From contig NC_030858.1 in assembly GCF_000208745.1 (NCBI RefSeq), positions 30,225,234-30,289,233 on the forward strand: DNA of 64,000 bases, in the 5' to 3' direction. Every line of letters begins with the position of its first letter. Position 1 is the stretch's first letter. Position numbers and translations under genes: made by a program. The notes under the pieces are model-generated. The model searched no databases and had not been told where the DNA came from. It saw only the letters and a program-made list of their open reading frames with translations. The DNA is from Theobroma cacao. Lineage: Eukaryota; Streptophyta; Magnoliopsida; Malvales; Malvaceae. Below are positions 1 to 18,869 of the stretch, in pieces.

Positions 1-659
1 CCAGCTGCTCATAATTTTTTTCCTCTTTTTCTTTTTTTTTCTAGGGAAACAAACAGGTTTGATTGGAGAGCGAAATTAAACGAAACTGTCACTTTGTTGG
101 CAGTAAGACTAAAGAGCAAAGAAAGGGTGGAAGAGAGGGATTTTGCAGGGGTCTTCTGATTTCCTACAGTCTTTTCAACCCTAAACAGGGACCCTGGAGG
201 CCCAAAATATTCTTCTCCGCCCTTAACTTTGGACTTAAGTTTTCAGTGTAGGCCCATGAAAAGGCCTAATTCTTTTAAAATAATTTTTTAACTATTACAA
301 TAAATTTTCTATTTGGCCAAAAAAATATTAAATTATACTTTTTGGAAAAAAAAATAGGGACAAGAAAAAGAAAAGATTTAATTGAATTGGAGTTTATGTG
401 AAATTTTGATATTTTGAACTTAAGAATAATATAATAATAATTACTAATTAAAAATAATATCCAAAAACATGTGATGATTCTAACTTTAGATAAAAAATTT
501 GATAATCGTGTCATTGTGATAAATTATAATTTTGTAATATAAATAAATCATGGAATTTTTATATTAACTTGTAATTTGTTTATTGTTATTAGTGAATATT
601 ATTATTGTAGCATTATCATAATACAACTATATTACTTAACAAAAAAGTTAACTACCAAC
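1..659. other. No gene recognised
   Basis: AT-rich sequence with short open frames only. The 62-residue frame at 63-251 (+) has no recognisable domain. Nothing here can be assigned. Confidence 0.5.
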
Positions 660-1833
660 AATTCTTTAATGAAATTTCTCAACCAGATAGTTTGCAGAGC
701 TACTTTATAACAAGTTATAAATTTTGCTTACATAATAGATGAAGTCATAAGTGCGATACTTTATACTTTTCCAAGATATTGTACCACTTGCTATAATAAA
801 AATGTATCCGAATGTAAACTTCTTTATCATCCAAAGAGCTTACAAAGTCAAAACCTTTATAATCTATTAGCTTAATATCTACATCCCTTTAGTAAATTAG
901 CATACAACCCTTAGTCCTGTTCAAATATCTCATCACTTTATTTAAGCTTCTCAATGATCTGAAAATGAAAGTAAATATCTTTCAAAAAAACTCATTTCAA
1001 ACGTAATGTCAAGCCTTGCATAAACTTGAGCATACAATAAGCTCTATACTAACATATGGTATTGCTTTCGTAAATTCTCTCTTAACATCAACTTTAGGAT
1101 ATTGTGTTATATTCAATTTATTATCTTTAACAATTGGCATATCTCTACCTTTGCAATCAAATATAGAAAATCTATTCAACACTTGATCAGTGTATACACT
1201 TTAAAAGAATCCCAACAAGTGACGAGAGTTATATCTATGGATTTCAATTCCTAAAATATGGGGTTCTTTCTCAAGATCTTTCATGTTAAATTGCATAGAC
1301 AATATCTTCTTAATCGCTTGTTGCATGCCCAAATAACTACTAGCAAGCAAATAAACAATATATCATCAACATATAAAAAAGAAGAAGATAAACTTGCTTC
1401 TATTAAGCTTGAGATCTATGCATTTGTTTACCTTATTCTCAACAAAACCAAAAGAGATTATCACTTCATCAAACTTAAGATACCATTGGCGAGAAGCTTA
1501 TTTGAGCCCATAAATAGACATTTTTTACTCTACATACACGATGATCTTTACCATCCTTTCTAAATCCGTCACATTGTACAATATAAACATTTTCAATAAG
1601 ATTCTCCTTTAACAGATAGTTTTAACATCAATCTATTGTTATTTTAAATCATAATGAGCTACTACTGCCATAAACTCTAAAAGCATACTCAGAAGATATA
1701 AGAGAAAAGGTTTCAAAAAATCAAACTTCTTTCTATGTAAAGCCTTGGTAACTAGTTTGGTTTTAAACCTTTTAATCTTCATTTTAGAATCTTTCTTTGT
1801 ATTGTACACACATTTAAACCAATAGATTTGCAA
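660..1833 (-). mobile_element. Decayed Ty1/copia pol fragment (RT to RNase H)
   Basis: On the minus strand, reading from 1833 downwards, broken frames match the copia reverse transcriptase in order. First comes a start resembling 'VYNTKKDSKMKIKRFKTKLV' with 'VVAHYDLK' (1639-1833). Next is the RT end 'LGIEIHRYNSRHLLG' (about 1195-1250). Then follows the RNase H start 'MRYLNRTKGCMLIY' (about 900-950). Many stops and frameshifts separate these blocks, so the fragment is dead. Gag, protease, integrase and LTRs are not visible. The family is clear from block order; the exact lineage is not. Confidence 0.82.
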
Positions 1834-2634
1834 CCTTCAAGTAGGACAACAAGTTGCCACACACCATTATGTGACATAGATTGTATCTTATCCCTTGCAA
1901 CAACCACCACAAATCTCACTGATGACTAAAAATGGCTTTTGGAAAAGTTATTAGATCAATTACATGACCAATAACATAATCACCTTTTTAAAAGTAGAAT
2001 TCATAAATGTTTAAGAAAAGTGTAAGCTTACTTACCTTTGTGGCACATATCTGTCATGACTTAATCTCAGACCATAACCAGTGCATGGACCCAATAGACG
2101 TAGCGTATGAGGCCCAAGCAAGCCTTTTACTATATACCTGTTCATCATATAATTTCCACACACTATTCTTTTCATGGAAGTAAATTTAATATAATTGTCT
2201 ATAATTTCTTTAAATATACTGCAACATAAGCTTATACATCATTCTCAAAATATCATTTAACCTTGCAACCTTGTGGCTATATTGCCAAACCAACTAAACA
2301 TCTAGCATGTTAGCCTTGAGTTACATCATGTTTGGATTTGACAAAAATTACATATTTTTTTAAACTTAATATCAAGCATTTGAAATTGTCTCATATACAT
2401 ATTTAGCCCTTTAAGGTTACATATTTGTTGGGAAAACCATGCATCACTAGAAACACCTTATAAGCTTTCAAACAATGTATAGTTAGCTAAAAATGCAAGA
2501 GTAAACATGCATTGGAATGTTATTTGAATATAGGTACAAGGCAAGGAGGAAATAGCTAGAGAAAAGCACAAAAAAACTAAGGAAACCTCATGACACAAGT
2601 CAAGAATTCATCCTAGAGAAGCTCAAGTTGATTT
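1834..2634. other. Unassigned AT-rich spacer
   Basis: No coding frame or RNA gene is recognised. The stretch lies between the copia fragment and a short tandem array and may be further decayed transposon sequence, but no motif proves it. Confidence 0.4.
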
Positions 2635-2845
2635 GAAGGCTGAAAGAGTGCAAAACTTGAAGATTGCATAGTGAAAGTCGACTGTAGAGGAAGCACGGTC
2701 GACCTTGACAAGTCAAAAGACAAGAAAAGTTAAGATTACATAGCCATAGTTGACTATAAAAGAAGTATTGTTGACTTTGACAATTCAAAGATTAGAAAAA
2801 GTCGAGATCACATGGCCATAGTCAATTATAGAGGAAGCATAGTCG
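2635..2845. repeat. About 71-bp tandem repeat, three diverged copies
   Basis: Three copies share a core of the form 'agattgcatag...gtcgactgtagaggaagca...gtcgac', starting near 2660, 2730 and 2801. The repeated GTCGAC-like words make it stand out from the AT-rich surroundings. The array abuts the point (about 2880) where the neighbouring gypsy RNase H similarity stops. Confidence 0.7.
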
Positions 2846-2879
2846 ATTATAGCAGGCCAAATTTGCAAATTTCCTTTCC

Positions 2880-4038
2880 TTCGACATTTTGTTATGCCAA
2901 AAGTACTCCTAAAAAACTATTTTGTGTTGCAATATAAAGTACTCATGGATGACCTAGTGTGGGAGGCCTTAATAAATAAGACTTTATGCTTTTAAAAGCA
3001 TTATTGCAAGACTTGTCCCAACAAAAGGCGTATCTTTCTCCATTAAACAACTAAATGGTTGACATCTACCAACCAAGTTAGATATGAAGTGTCAAATATA
3101 AGCTAATCTTCCTTGTAAACTTTTAAGCTCGTGGAAATTGCAGATTCAAGCATATTCATGATTGCATCTATTTTGGATTGATCAATTTCAATTCGATGAT
3201 GTTGCACTATGAATCTAAAAAATTTACCAAAAGATACTCAAAAAGCACACTTTAAAGGATTCATCTTCAATTGATATCGGCACAATGTTTTGAATACTTA
3301 GCGAATATTTTCAAGATGATCAACACTTTTCTTTGACTTAATCACCAAATCATCGACATAACATTCAACATTCTTCTAGAGCTTATTATCAAATATCTTT
3401 TGTATTGCTCTTTGATAAGTGGCGCTTGCATTATTTAATCCAAACGACATAACTTTGTGATAATATATTCCTTTAGGAGTTCAAAATACAATGAGTTTTT
3501 CATCTTTTGGAGCCATGCGAATCTGATTATAAGAGGAAGAGCCATCCATAAAAGATAGGGCCTTATGGCAATTGTTGCATCGACCATTATTTTTATCAAA
3601 AGGGAGAAAAAAATACTTTGGATAAACGTTATTCAAGTCTTGGAAATCCACACAAACTCGAATTTGGCCATTCTTCTTTCTAAGTAGAACAATATTTGAG
3701 AACGAAGTAGGGTACCTAACTTCTCAAACAAAGTTGGCCTTAATGAGTTTATTGATCACAACCTCGATTTGGGGGATCAAGTTAGGGTGAAAACGTTGTT
3801 GAGCTTGTTTAATGGGTAAGACACCTTTCTTTACTATTAGATGATGCACAACAGCTTTAGGATCCAATCTTGGCATTTCTTTGTAAGTCCATGTGAAGAC
3901 GTGTCGATACTTGGTCAAGAGGTCAAAATAAGATTTCTTTTCTTCAGGAGATAAACTAGAACTTATAAAGGTTGGATGAGGCTCTTTTGTGGTGCCTATG
4001 TTAACTTCTTTTAGTTTATCAATTGTAAGTAGATTCAT
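2880..4038 (-). pseudogene. Ty3/gypsy reverse transcriptase and RNase H start, decayed
   Basis: The open piece at 3724-4038 reads 'EVNIGTTKEPHPTF', 'YRHVFTWTYKEMPRLDPKAV' and 'KQAQQRFHPNLIPQIE', the classic lead-in to plant gypsy RT. Continuing down through stops and shifts, 'NIVLLRKKNGQIRVCVDFQD', 'ALSFMDGSSSYNQIRM', the catalytic 'YVDD' (in 'VECYVDDLVIKSKKS') and 'FRFIVQHHRIEIDQSKIDAI' are all legible. The RNase H start 'PLILYIA'-like block reads 'VLYIATQNSFLGVLLA' near 2900-2950, after which similarity ends. Integrase is absent. The coding sequence is inactivated, and the whole element lies on the minus strand with gag at 5.8-7.15 kb. Confidence 0.85.
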
Positions 4039-5826
4039 TTCTTCTAATGATGGGGAAACCTTTTGGAAATCACTTTATACTATAGACATGTGAAGATCTT
4101 CATTTTTTCTTACTTCTCTTTTTCTAATGATGAGGCTTGTTTAGTTATAACCACTGCGTACCTCTTTTTCTATAGACATGCTTCGATGGTCGTTACAGCC
4201 CATTCACTTTTTCTTTTCACTCATGAAGGGACGATGGAAATCTTTTAATTTTTTTGCCATGAAGCTCCATTTTTCCTTTCTTTGTAAGGATTTTCTTCCA
4301 AGCCTTGAATGTATAGACTTACTTGAAGACACTTTTGTATTATCTCCCTTGATATGATGAAAGACTAAACCTTTATTTTAAGGCATGCTCAAGCAAGGAA
4401 AAACTAAAGTTCCAGTTGTTGATGTACCCAAGTGATCGAAAATCAAAAGTCTAGATGACTCAATTAGGGTTTCTTCATCGTCATCAACTTTTTCTATTGT
4501 TATCTATATTGAAGTTTCTTTATGAATATTCAATTTTAAGGAAGTAAAACCTAGTCCTGACTTTGTAGTTTTGACAACATTGGTCTTTTTTTACCAAACT
4601 CTATGATTCTTAAAGGGATCTTGTGTAGTCTCTTTGGTTGATTCACTAGGTTCGTGTACCAATTTGAAAATATTTTTTACTTGTAACCAACCCTTATTAG
4701 AAGCCTATAAACATTAGGGTCAAAACCATTAACTTTTTGAAAGGGAAGTTCATCATGTTCAATCGATGGTCCTTTCATTGGCCTTACAGATCCCTTCAAT
4801 GAAGGCTTAGCAATTTTTGACTCTTCCAAACTAGTGAGTGGCAAAGTTAAATTTTTTAGCCTTCAATAATGTCATCTTTTTCCTTTGTAGACGAAGACAA
4901 TTTCTTTCCCTTCTGTTTTGACAATTTTCCTTCATGATTTTGCTGATCGCATTTATGTTGTGCTTCTTCTATGAAAGTACTTCCCATGTAGAATTTGGTT
5001 GTGTCTTTACTGTAGTATATGATTTAGTGTCTGTGATGACTGTCTTCACTTGACCATTTCTACAATATTTAAAACATTGATGACGTTTTGACTAGACTAC
5101 ACCATTTTGTTGCATCCAAGGTTGCATTAACAATATGTTGTATGTTGTGTTAGCATCAATCACTTGAAATAATGGATTGGATTCCATGTCATCAATAGAA
5201 AGTTGAAGTTTAACTTTTCCTACAACTCTTTGCCTTTTTAGATTGAAACCTTAGATCATCAAACGACTCTTTGATAATTCGTTCAAAGGCACTCTAAGCT
5301 CTTTCGTGGTCATTAGAAGGAGTAAGTTGACAACATATCCATCATTTATCTAGATTCGGTTGATTTTCTATTTGCAACTATATCCTAGAACAAAAAAAAA
5401 AAAAAAGGTCAATTATGAAAAGTAGACCCTAACAATAAGTCTTCATCAAAAAAAGTAATTTCCAAACCATAAGAGGAATTAGAATCAAACTTAATTTTTT
5501 TCTTCATTCCCAACATCTTTATCAATTTGGAAACAAGATGTGGGGATTAGACTTTGAATTTTGAACTAAACTGGCATGAACTCATTCAAGGTGATTAGCC
5601 ATCTAGACCTTTGCACAGTTGAATTCTCACGCATGTTTGGACTTATTTTCCTTGGCATTGTCTTTGGCATCAATTCCATGGATGGTGGTTTCACTGTTTT
5701 GGATCTTTTTAGTGCTTGCTTATTTATGGAAGGATTTTTCTTTTTTTCTCTTTAATGGGTAACTAGGATTTATCCTTCATTGTTTGGATGCTCAACTATA
5801 GAACTACAAGTGTTGCCCTTATTTTC
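4039..5826 (-). pseudogene. Ty3/gypsy protease and linker region, decayed
   Basis: This is the stretch between gag and RT of the same gypsy element. At about 5019-5176 the minus strand reads 'FQVIDANTTYNILLMQPWMQ' followed by 'HQCFKYCRNGQVK', the retropepsin-adjacent block typical of plant gypsy polyproteins. The usual 'LLGRPWIH' is altered to 'LLMQPWMQ'. The rest is low-similarity linker with stop codons. No independent gene is recognised in it. Confidence 0.7.
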
Positions 5827-7150
5827 TCAAAGATTGGAAACTTGGTTTACGTTTGAGGTCAACATTATGTTAGAAGATCCCAATTTTATCGTCATACTCA
5901 ACACATTAGGCTGAGAAAGCATGTTAGTTATTGATGCCACATTTGCTGACACCATATTTTTTTTAAACTCGATTTTCCCATCCTTATATAACCCAATGAT
6001 TCTATCTTTCAAGACAAAACATTTTTCTATAGGGTGATCAACCAAACGATGATACTTGCAGTAGTTGGGGTCATTTACTTGATCAGTTTCCTCAAGTTGT
6101 TTCATATCTGGCAACTGAATAAGCTTAAACTTCAAAAGTTCCTCTAATATTTTCGTGATGTCTGAGTCATGGAAAGATAATGCTTTTCCAATCTTTCTTT
6201 TAGAGACGCTTTCTTTTTATCTTGCGTAAGGCCCGGCATTGCCTCTTGAGTCTTTTTTGAGCTAGTAGTCATCTTGATGGGTTTGGTGTTCACAGTCATA
6301 GAATGTTTTCCTTCACCCTTATCCGTCATAGTTTTGCCCCATTTATAGACGTCTTGCTTGCCCTTTTTTGATTCTTGCACTAAAGGTCCTTGATTTTTAG
6401 CTATTGACATGCTTAATTCCTTGTCATGTACAAAAGTAGCTAATTCTTCAAAAGTTTTAGGCTTAATGCCTTGGAGAATGTAGCATAATCCCAAATTCAT
6501 ACCTTGGATGCACAAGTCTAGGGCTGAAGACTCAGATAATCTCTCTTTGTAGTTGAGACTAAGATATTTTCACTTATGGATGTAATCAATCACAAGCTTA
6601 TCCTTCCATTATTGCAAAGTTGTGAGTTTAATCATGTTCACCACAAGTCGAGTGTTGGAGAAATGATTAAAGAACTCGCGTTCTAGTTGTTCCCAATTGT
6701 CAATCTTCCTACGCATTAGATCTATGTACCAATCAAAAGCGTTGCTTTTAGAAAGTGAACGAGTTGTTTCACCAGTAAGATGGTGCCATCGATGCTAGCG
6801 TTGTTGCAAGTTTCCACGAAGTTTTTAACATGTTCATGAGGATTTCCTAAGCCATCAAATTATTGGAAATTTGGTGGTTGATAGTTACGTGGCATCTTCA
6901 TGCCATCAATCCTCTAAAAGTATGGCTTGGCATAAGTGTACAAAGATTGGGTGACATTTTCTACCTACTCTTTAATGGCTTCCTTGATGAAATCCTTTAA
7001 TTGGTTAGTGGTGACCATTTCATTGGATTTTTGTTGGAGATTGTTTTCCACTTTTTTAGTGGAATTCTCATTGTTTTCTTGAGGATTTTGGCATTGAAAG
7101 CAGTAAGAACAAATTGGAATAAATAATTCAAATCTCATTAAAATAAGCAA
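5827..7150 (-). pseudogene. Ty3/gypsy gag, broken
   Basis: Three frames in order make up gag. 6965-7150 ends in 'TTNQLKDFIKEAIKE'. 6144-6515 contains '[20 protein letters not shown]' and '[15 protein letters not shown]'. 5827-6135 contains 'LPDMKQLEETDQVNDPNYCK' and 'YHRLVDHPIEKCFVLKDRI', the gag C-terminal Cys/His block. Blocks between them, for example 'NWEQLEREFFNHFSNTRLVV' near 6620-6690, lie in other frames, so gag is frameshifted. Gag-protease-RT order confirms minus orientation. Confidence 0.85.
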
Positions 7151-8164
7151 GAAAGAGATTTAAAAATTTAGACGACATGTGAGTTCAATTACAATCCTAG
7201 AAAAAAAAAATTTAGCCACTCATAATTGCAAAAACAAATAACATTATAATAAATTTAACCATTGAAAGTAACAAGAACAATAAAAGCCAAGGAAGAAAAC
7301 AAAACAATATTTGCCGCCTTGATATCAAAGTTTCAGCCTCAACTTCTAGTTTCTTAAATCTCCCAAAGGATCTATTTTTTTAATGTTGTCAAACATTTCC
7401 TATTTATACTAATAAGCTTAACCTAAAGTTCTTTCAGCTGACTTAGGGTTTAATTGGGCTTAAAAGTGTAATGAAAGGCCCAAATATCAATTATCAGTCT
7501 TTACAAATTTTTATTCCCGGCACAGTACGTTCAGTTATTTTCCGATACAATTTTCTCTATCTTTGATGCATAACTGGGCAAAGTGATCTTCATGAAAGTT
7601 GTAGCTCTGTCTCTTAGCTTTCCAATGGTCTAAGAATCGCATCATTTGAAGTTATGTAGCTCGAGATATAGCTAAAATACTGAAGCATATATAAGTAAAT
7701 TCTAGGTCTTTCAACACCTTACTTTTCAAAATTAAGTCCAATCACTTTTAATTCTATAAAAAATATAAAAACTAATAAATAATAAAAAAATTAAAAGAAA
7801 TAACATAAAATTAAAACAACTAACTTAAAAGTAACCTAATTATAAAAACAACTAAAAATAAATAAATTATAATTGAAAATTGAGGACTTAGCTAACATTT
7901 AATAACAAAATTGGAATAAAATAATTCTATAAAATAGAATTATCAGAAGCCATTTGCAATTTGGAGATTTGTTTGAAGAAAGAATATGAAAGGTAGAGAT
8001 TGTCCCATTAGGTGTGTGAGAAATTGTACACATAAATTTCGCGTAGCAAATTTTAGATTTGAAAATTTGGAGACAAATTACAAATATTTATGTGAGTCTA
8101 CAATCTCTTGTATTTATTTGATTAATTTCTTCATGTTTTGTGTTAAGGGTTTGAACCTGGACTT

Positions 8165-8272
8165 GATTAGAACACGATCTGGAGTTGATTTGGAGCACGA
8201 TATGGACTTGAGAACTTTGATTAGAACACGATCTGGAGTTGATTTGGAACACGATATGGACTTGAGAACTTT
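8165..8272. repeat. 54-bp direct tandem duplication
   Basis: Units 8165-8218 and 8219-8272 are nearly identical (gag/gaa differs). A third, more diverged copy follows to about 8330. The duplication creates the 100-residue open frame at 7986-8288, which shows a repeated 'LIRTRSGVDLEHDMDLRTL' and is not taken as a gene. Confidence 0.85.
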
Positions 8273-8439
8273 GTCTTCAAGGGTCTAGGATTGGACCTGA
8301 TATTGAACATGACTTGGACTTGAGAACTTCATCTTTAAAAATCTTCTTGTTCTCAATTTCTAAATCCTCTTTAAATGGCTTGAAGGAGCGCTGTATTTAT
8401 AGTGCTAGATAAGAGACTATTATGAGGATTTAGTATATT

Positions 8440-8800
8440 TGAATTGTCTCTAAATTATTTTAATTTAATTAGAGATAAATCTTGATGACTCACAGATGGT
8501 CTTTTGATTGGCTAAACTTTAAGTCTTTACATTTTGATTGGTCGAAGTTAAATCTTATCCCTAGATTATTTTAATTTATTTATAGATAAATTAAATGACC
8601 AAATTTTGATTTTATCTTCAAATTATTATAAATTTTAAAGACAAATTAGATGACCAACTGATAAATTTTAATTGGTCAAAAATTAAATATTATCTCTTAA
8701 CTATCTTGATTTATTTAAAAATAAATTGGATGACTAATAATTAAATTTTAACTGGTCCAATTTAAATATTATCTTTAAATTATTTCAAAAGATAAATATG
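8440..8800. repeat. Degenerate AT-rich direct repeats
   Basis: A motif of the form 'attattttaattta...agataaatt..atgacc...ttgattggt' recurs near 8449, 8567, 8622, 8700 and 8778 with uneven spacing. It is probably part of the same non-coding element; no function is evident. Confidence 0.5.
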
Positions 8801-9386
8801 TGAAACATGAGAGAATTTTAATTGGTTCAACTATGTACTTTGAGATAATTCAATTGATAAATTAATTATTTTATAATTAATAATATGACTATCTTTAATG
8901 ATGTCCTCTAGTCTATGTGGCGACACATGAGTCATTTTTAAAAATTTCTTCAATTTATTAATTTTGGACATGTGACATCTTATAATTAGATAATAAATTT
9001 TCTCCTTCTACACGGACGTGCTGCTTTTTGTTTCTATAGAACCATAATATTTGTCATCCTTCGACAAAAAAATAAACTCTAGTTACAAAAAGATCAACTT
9101 TAGTTAACAAAAGATTTGTAAGATCCATTTATCTGTCCCTAGACCTTTCACCAGCTCCAGTAAAACAATAACAACAGCACAATAGCATCAACCACATAGC
9201 AAATAATCAGACTTTACTGATGTTTTCTTAAGTTGAAACTAGTGTATTATTTAGCAAATCAAAAATTGATGACTTTAATACTTCTTTGTTACTTTTATGT
9301 AGTTTTCTATAGCAATAGTAACATATTCAATGTTTTTTTTTTTTGCTAAGCCAAACATATTCAATGTTTTAATAGCCAAAATAAAG

Positions 9387-9467
9387 CAATAGCATTATCA
9401 ACACAATGCAATTAGTTTTCTTTTCATCAATTGGACAACTAATTGCATTGTGCTGATAATATTGTTG
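9387..9467. repeat. Hairpin-forming inverted repeat
   Basis: Left arm 9387-9417 and right arm 9437-9467 are reverse complements over 31 bp with about three mismatches, around a 19-nt loop. The inner 14 bp (aatgcaattagtt side) pair perfectly. It could be a small MITE relic or a stem-loop transcript; neither is shown. Confidence 0.7.
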
Positions 9468-11022
9468 AGTAGGAATAAAAGTCTTAAGTTTATTAATTAA
9501 ACTAGTGGTTGAAAAATAAATTTTTGAATACTCAAAGTTCTCGACTCAGAAATGGAAAATTCAAGGTAAATCACATAAAATAATCTTTAATTGTTTCCTA
9601 AATCCAAATTATGGTTGATTATGATACCAATTGTTAAAATTTATGTAAAATTAATTTATATTTACTCCAAGATTCATCGTAGTTGAATTTAGAATATAAA
9701 AATATATCTAATTTTTGATCCATGATTTGACCGTGGAAACAATATAAATTGTTAAGATTCAATACCCTAGGATCTTCTTCCTCCTTAATTTATAACTTTC
9801 CATTATTTGAATTCTTAATATTTTTTTAGATAGGGGATGAGACCTAGTCTTATCTTTATATAGTGATACCCTAACCGAATCCATTATAAGATTTAGGTTT
9901 ACTATGTACGCTTACACTAATAAATTTGGACATAACATTGGAGTTTAACCCATTTTATTATATCATATTATGAAATGTAATATTATCTCTTTGTCAATAT
10001 TAAATTAGCTTAAGTTGATTTTTATAAAAGTAAAATTTAAATTAAATAATGTAAATTTACACTTTAATATTTAAAAAAATCTACAAAGTTAACTCAAAAT
10101 TTAAAGAAATATAAAATAATAATAATAAAAAGATGATAAAGGAAGGGGTAAGTATCCTAGATTTTATCAAGCAGTGCATGCATCTCGTGTCTCAAAAATA
10201 AAATTTGTTTTCCCGTAAATTCCACGTTGTACACGTTGTAACAGTCCAGTTCCTGCTTCCTTGGAAAATAAAATTTCAGCTTATACAAAAAATAAAAAAA
10301 AAAACAAAATTTAGAGCATTGTAAACAAATGAAAATTTTGCTACTCAAGGACAGTAAGTACACTGGGTATTCTCCAACCTGACAGACTGACAAGCACAGG
10401 CTGATTGATTCTTGAATTTATAGTAAATATACAAAATTTAAAGTGGAGTAATTGGTACATTGAATGGGATTATTTTATTGTTATTATTCAGTATGCATTA
10501 ACAAATACATGCCTAGTCGATCTTGCCTTCAGTCTTTTCTTTGACACTTTCTCAAGTTGTGAGAACCCATTTCAGTTCAACTCATTCTTTTAAACTTCCA
10601 TTTGACTTTGCTCTGTTTCTGTTCCTCTTACAATCCGTCTAATACTGCTTTTGGTATTGGTATTGTTAACATGCAGAGATAGGGGTTCTGCAACAATTCA
10701 CAATGCTATTGGAGTTGGTTTTATTTCTTGTTGCGGCAGGTATCAAAAGAGTTTAATAAGGTAGTTTTTAATTGGGTTATGTGAATATTGCAGCTTGTAA
10801 TGAATTAACAATTATGCAAATTGGGATATTTCTGAAATTTTTTCCCTGATAGCAGATTATTTTGGATGCTCTTAATGATTCAATTCTGATTATGTTTTTT
10901 TCTTCTTATAGTTTGTCTTCTAAGACTTATTAGGGTTTGTTTGTTTTTATATGATGGTAATAATATTTTTGTCTGTCTATCTCTTCTTTGATACGGGAAA
11001 GTAGTGCAACTTCAATTTGTAA
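9468..11022. other. Intergenic, upstream of COQ5
   Basis: AT-rich with no recognised gene. It should contain the COQ5 promoter and 5' untranslated region. No convincing TATA box could be tied to a start site. Confidence 0.4.
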
Positions 11023-17197
<6,175 letters not shown>

Positions 17198-17475
17198 AGA
17201 TTTTCTTTCACGATTTTTCTGTGTCTGTCTCTTGCCTTTTCTCTTTAGGCTTCATAACTGAATAAGAGTGCTTTGGTATAACAGTTGGTACTAGATTTGC
17301 GAAATGTTCTCCTTCTGGGAATTGTAGCTATGAATTTTATTCTAGTTTTATTGGAATTTCACTAGGATGGGGTGGGAAACGTTTTCCTAGATGTTAGTAT
17401 TAGCTATGGATTGATGTTACATTTCTAACTGATGGCCAATATGAAATACTAACTGAAAACCTCTTTTGAGATGAC

Positions 17476-17982
17476 TTGTGGTCCAAAAGCAGTGACATAA
17501 ATGAAGATGGCAGACTTTGCCCACAACCATGGAGACATAGCCCAGCAAGTAGCAAGCAGGAGAACATGAGCTCAAATGCTGGCTTCAATAGCAACCTCAA
17601 AAAACCTTTTCTCAATATTTTCCACTACAAAAGAAAATTGCCGTTAAGTTTGCAGGGTAATGAAGGCTTGTGGTTCATGCAGGGAGCTGACCACTTCTCA
17701 TGGTTTATTTTGTTTTTTCTTTGGTACATTTCATCTGGTCATGCATGTGGAGGGTCCAAATCAGAAGGAGATGTGCATGTGGTCGGACACATGTTGCTGG
17801 GCCTCTCATGGCTCCTTTGTTTTGCAGCAGCACATGGATTGGATAAGACAATGAGTGAGGCCTTGGAACACTCATTTACTTTGTTAACTCTATTGACTAT
17901 TTTACCCTTCTATCCTTGGCTTACTGGCTCCCAAGTTCAGGGTCAGATTGCTTATTTAAAATTTTCCATTAATTTTTTGTAA
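17476..17982 (+). CDS. Unrecognised 168-residue open frame
   Basis: Open frame just downstream of COQ5, the longest uninterrupted plus-strand frame in the area. The second half is hydrophobic ('FSWFILFFLWYISSGHACG', then 'HMLLGLSWLLCFAAAHGL', then 'LTLLTILPFYPWL'), suggesting two or three membrane-like segments. No family is recognised. It may be chance or belong to the COQ5 3' flank. The first half is low in recognisable features, and no promoter or intron context supports it. Confidence 0.2.
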   Translation: MWSKSSDINEDGRLCPQPWRHSPASSKQENMSSNAGFNSNLKKPFLNIFHYKRKLPLSLQGNEGLWFMQGADHFSWFILFFLWYISSGHACGGSKSEGDVHVVGHMLLGLSWLLCFAAAHGLDKTMSEALEHSFTLLTLLTILPFYPWLTGSQVQGQIAYLKFSINFL

Positions 17983-18869
17983 CAAGTGAAATCTTTAAAC
18001 CATCTTCACTCCCCTCTTTAAATCTTGTTAAACCTAAAATTAAATACATTGGTACTTGGTGAGTTTTGAGCCCGAAATTTCGAATATTTATTAATATTTT
18101 TATAAACGTGATTCATTCCATTGAATCAAATCTTTATAATACTATAAAGAGTTTCTCATTGTTAGGTTAGGGATTCACAATGACATACCAATTTTGAGAC
18201 TCATAAAATTACTTTTCAAAAAAAAAATCTTGACAATCAAATATTCATTCAACATTTTTTCAAATATTTTAACATTCACAAATGTAATGCACAAGAGATA
18301 TTACCATACTTATTTCTCAATAAAATAATAATATAGTAATAATCATACTTTACTACCACGTATCTATTCTCAAGAATAGGATTTGAGTTAAAATAAATGA
18401 ACATACCGTGAATAATCCTATACATTAGCATGACCTCAAAAAGATAAATATTAGAACTTAAAATCTAGAACTAGTAATGGAAAGGAGATAATGCCATCAC
18501 CTATTCAATGCAATCAGTTGAAGAGTACTTGGTATTCGGCTGCTCGTCATTTTTGAGAGACAAAAGCCGAATCATGCATATCTAGGGACAGAGGGTAGTC
18601 CAGTCATTTTGCCCGTAGCAAAAGCTTTTTCCATTTCCTACCTAACTACCAAACTGCACACTTTTCATTTGGAAGTTGAAACTGTTGATCCATGTGTGCA
18701 CATATTTGTCTTATCAATTTATTCAGCCCACTGGATAGATGGCAACTGCCAACTAGCAACTAGCAGCAAGCACCAGCCCATAAGTACCCCCACCTTCCCA
18801 CTTAACTAATCACAAAAATCTCTCTCAACTTTGCTCAGTAGCTGTTTTGCTTCCTTTTCTCCAATTCAA
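17983..18869. other. Intergenic, upstream of the GASA gene
   Basis: AT-rich with no gene recognised. The last 150 bp before 18870 are C/T-rich, as expected of a plant promoter-leader, but no clear TATA box is seen. Confidence 0.4.

Larger units (their letters stand above)
7330..8900 (-). mobile_element. Probable 5' LTR and leader of the gypsy element
   Basis: This non-coding stretch lies just upstream (higher coordinates) of gag on the minus strand, where a 5' LTR is expected. A minus-strand TATA-like CTATAAATA at 8394-8402 fits an LTR promoter. Exact LTR borders and the primer-binding site could not be fixed, and no partner 3' LTR was seen because the element is cut at about 2880. The call rests on position plus the promoter motif. 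Confidence 0.45.

Noticed and set aside
63..251. 62-residue frame near the left edge
   Set aside because: No domain, no supporting signals; chance frame.
7986..8288. 100-residue frame with an internal repeat
   Set aside because: Produced by a 54-bp DNA duplication in a probable LTR; no domain.
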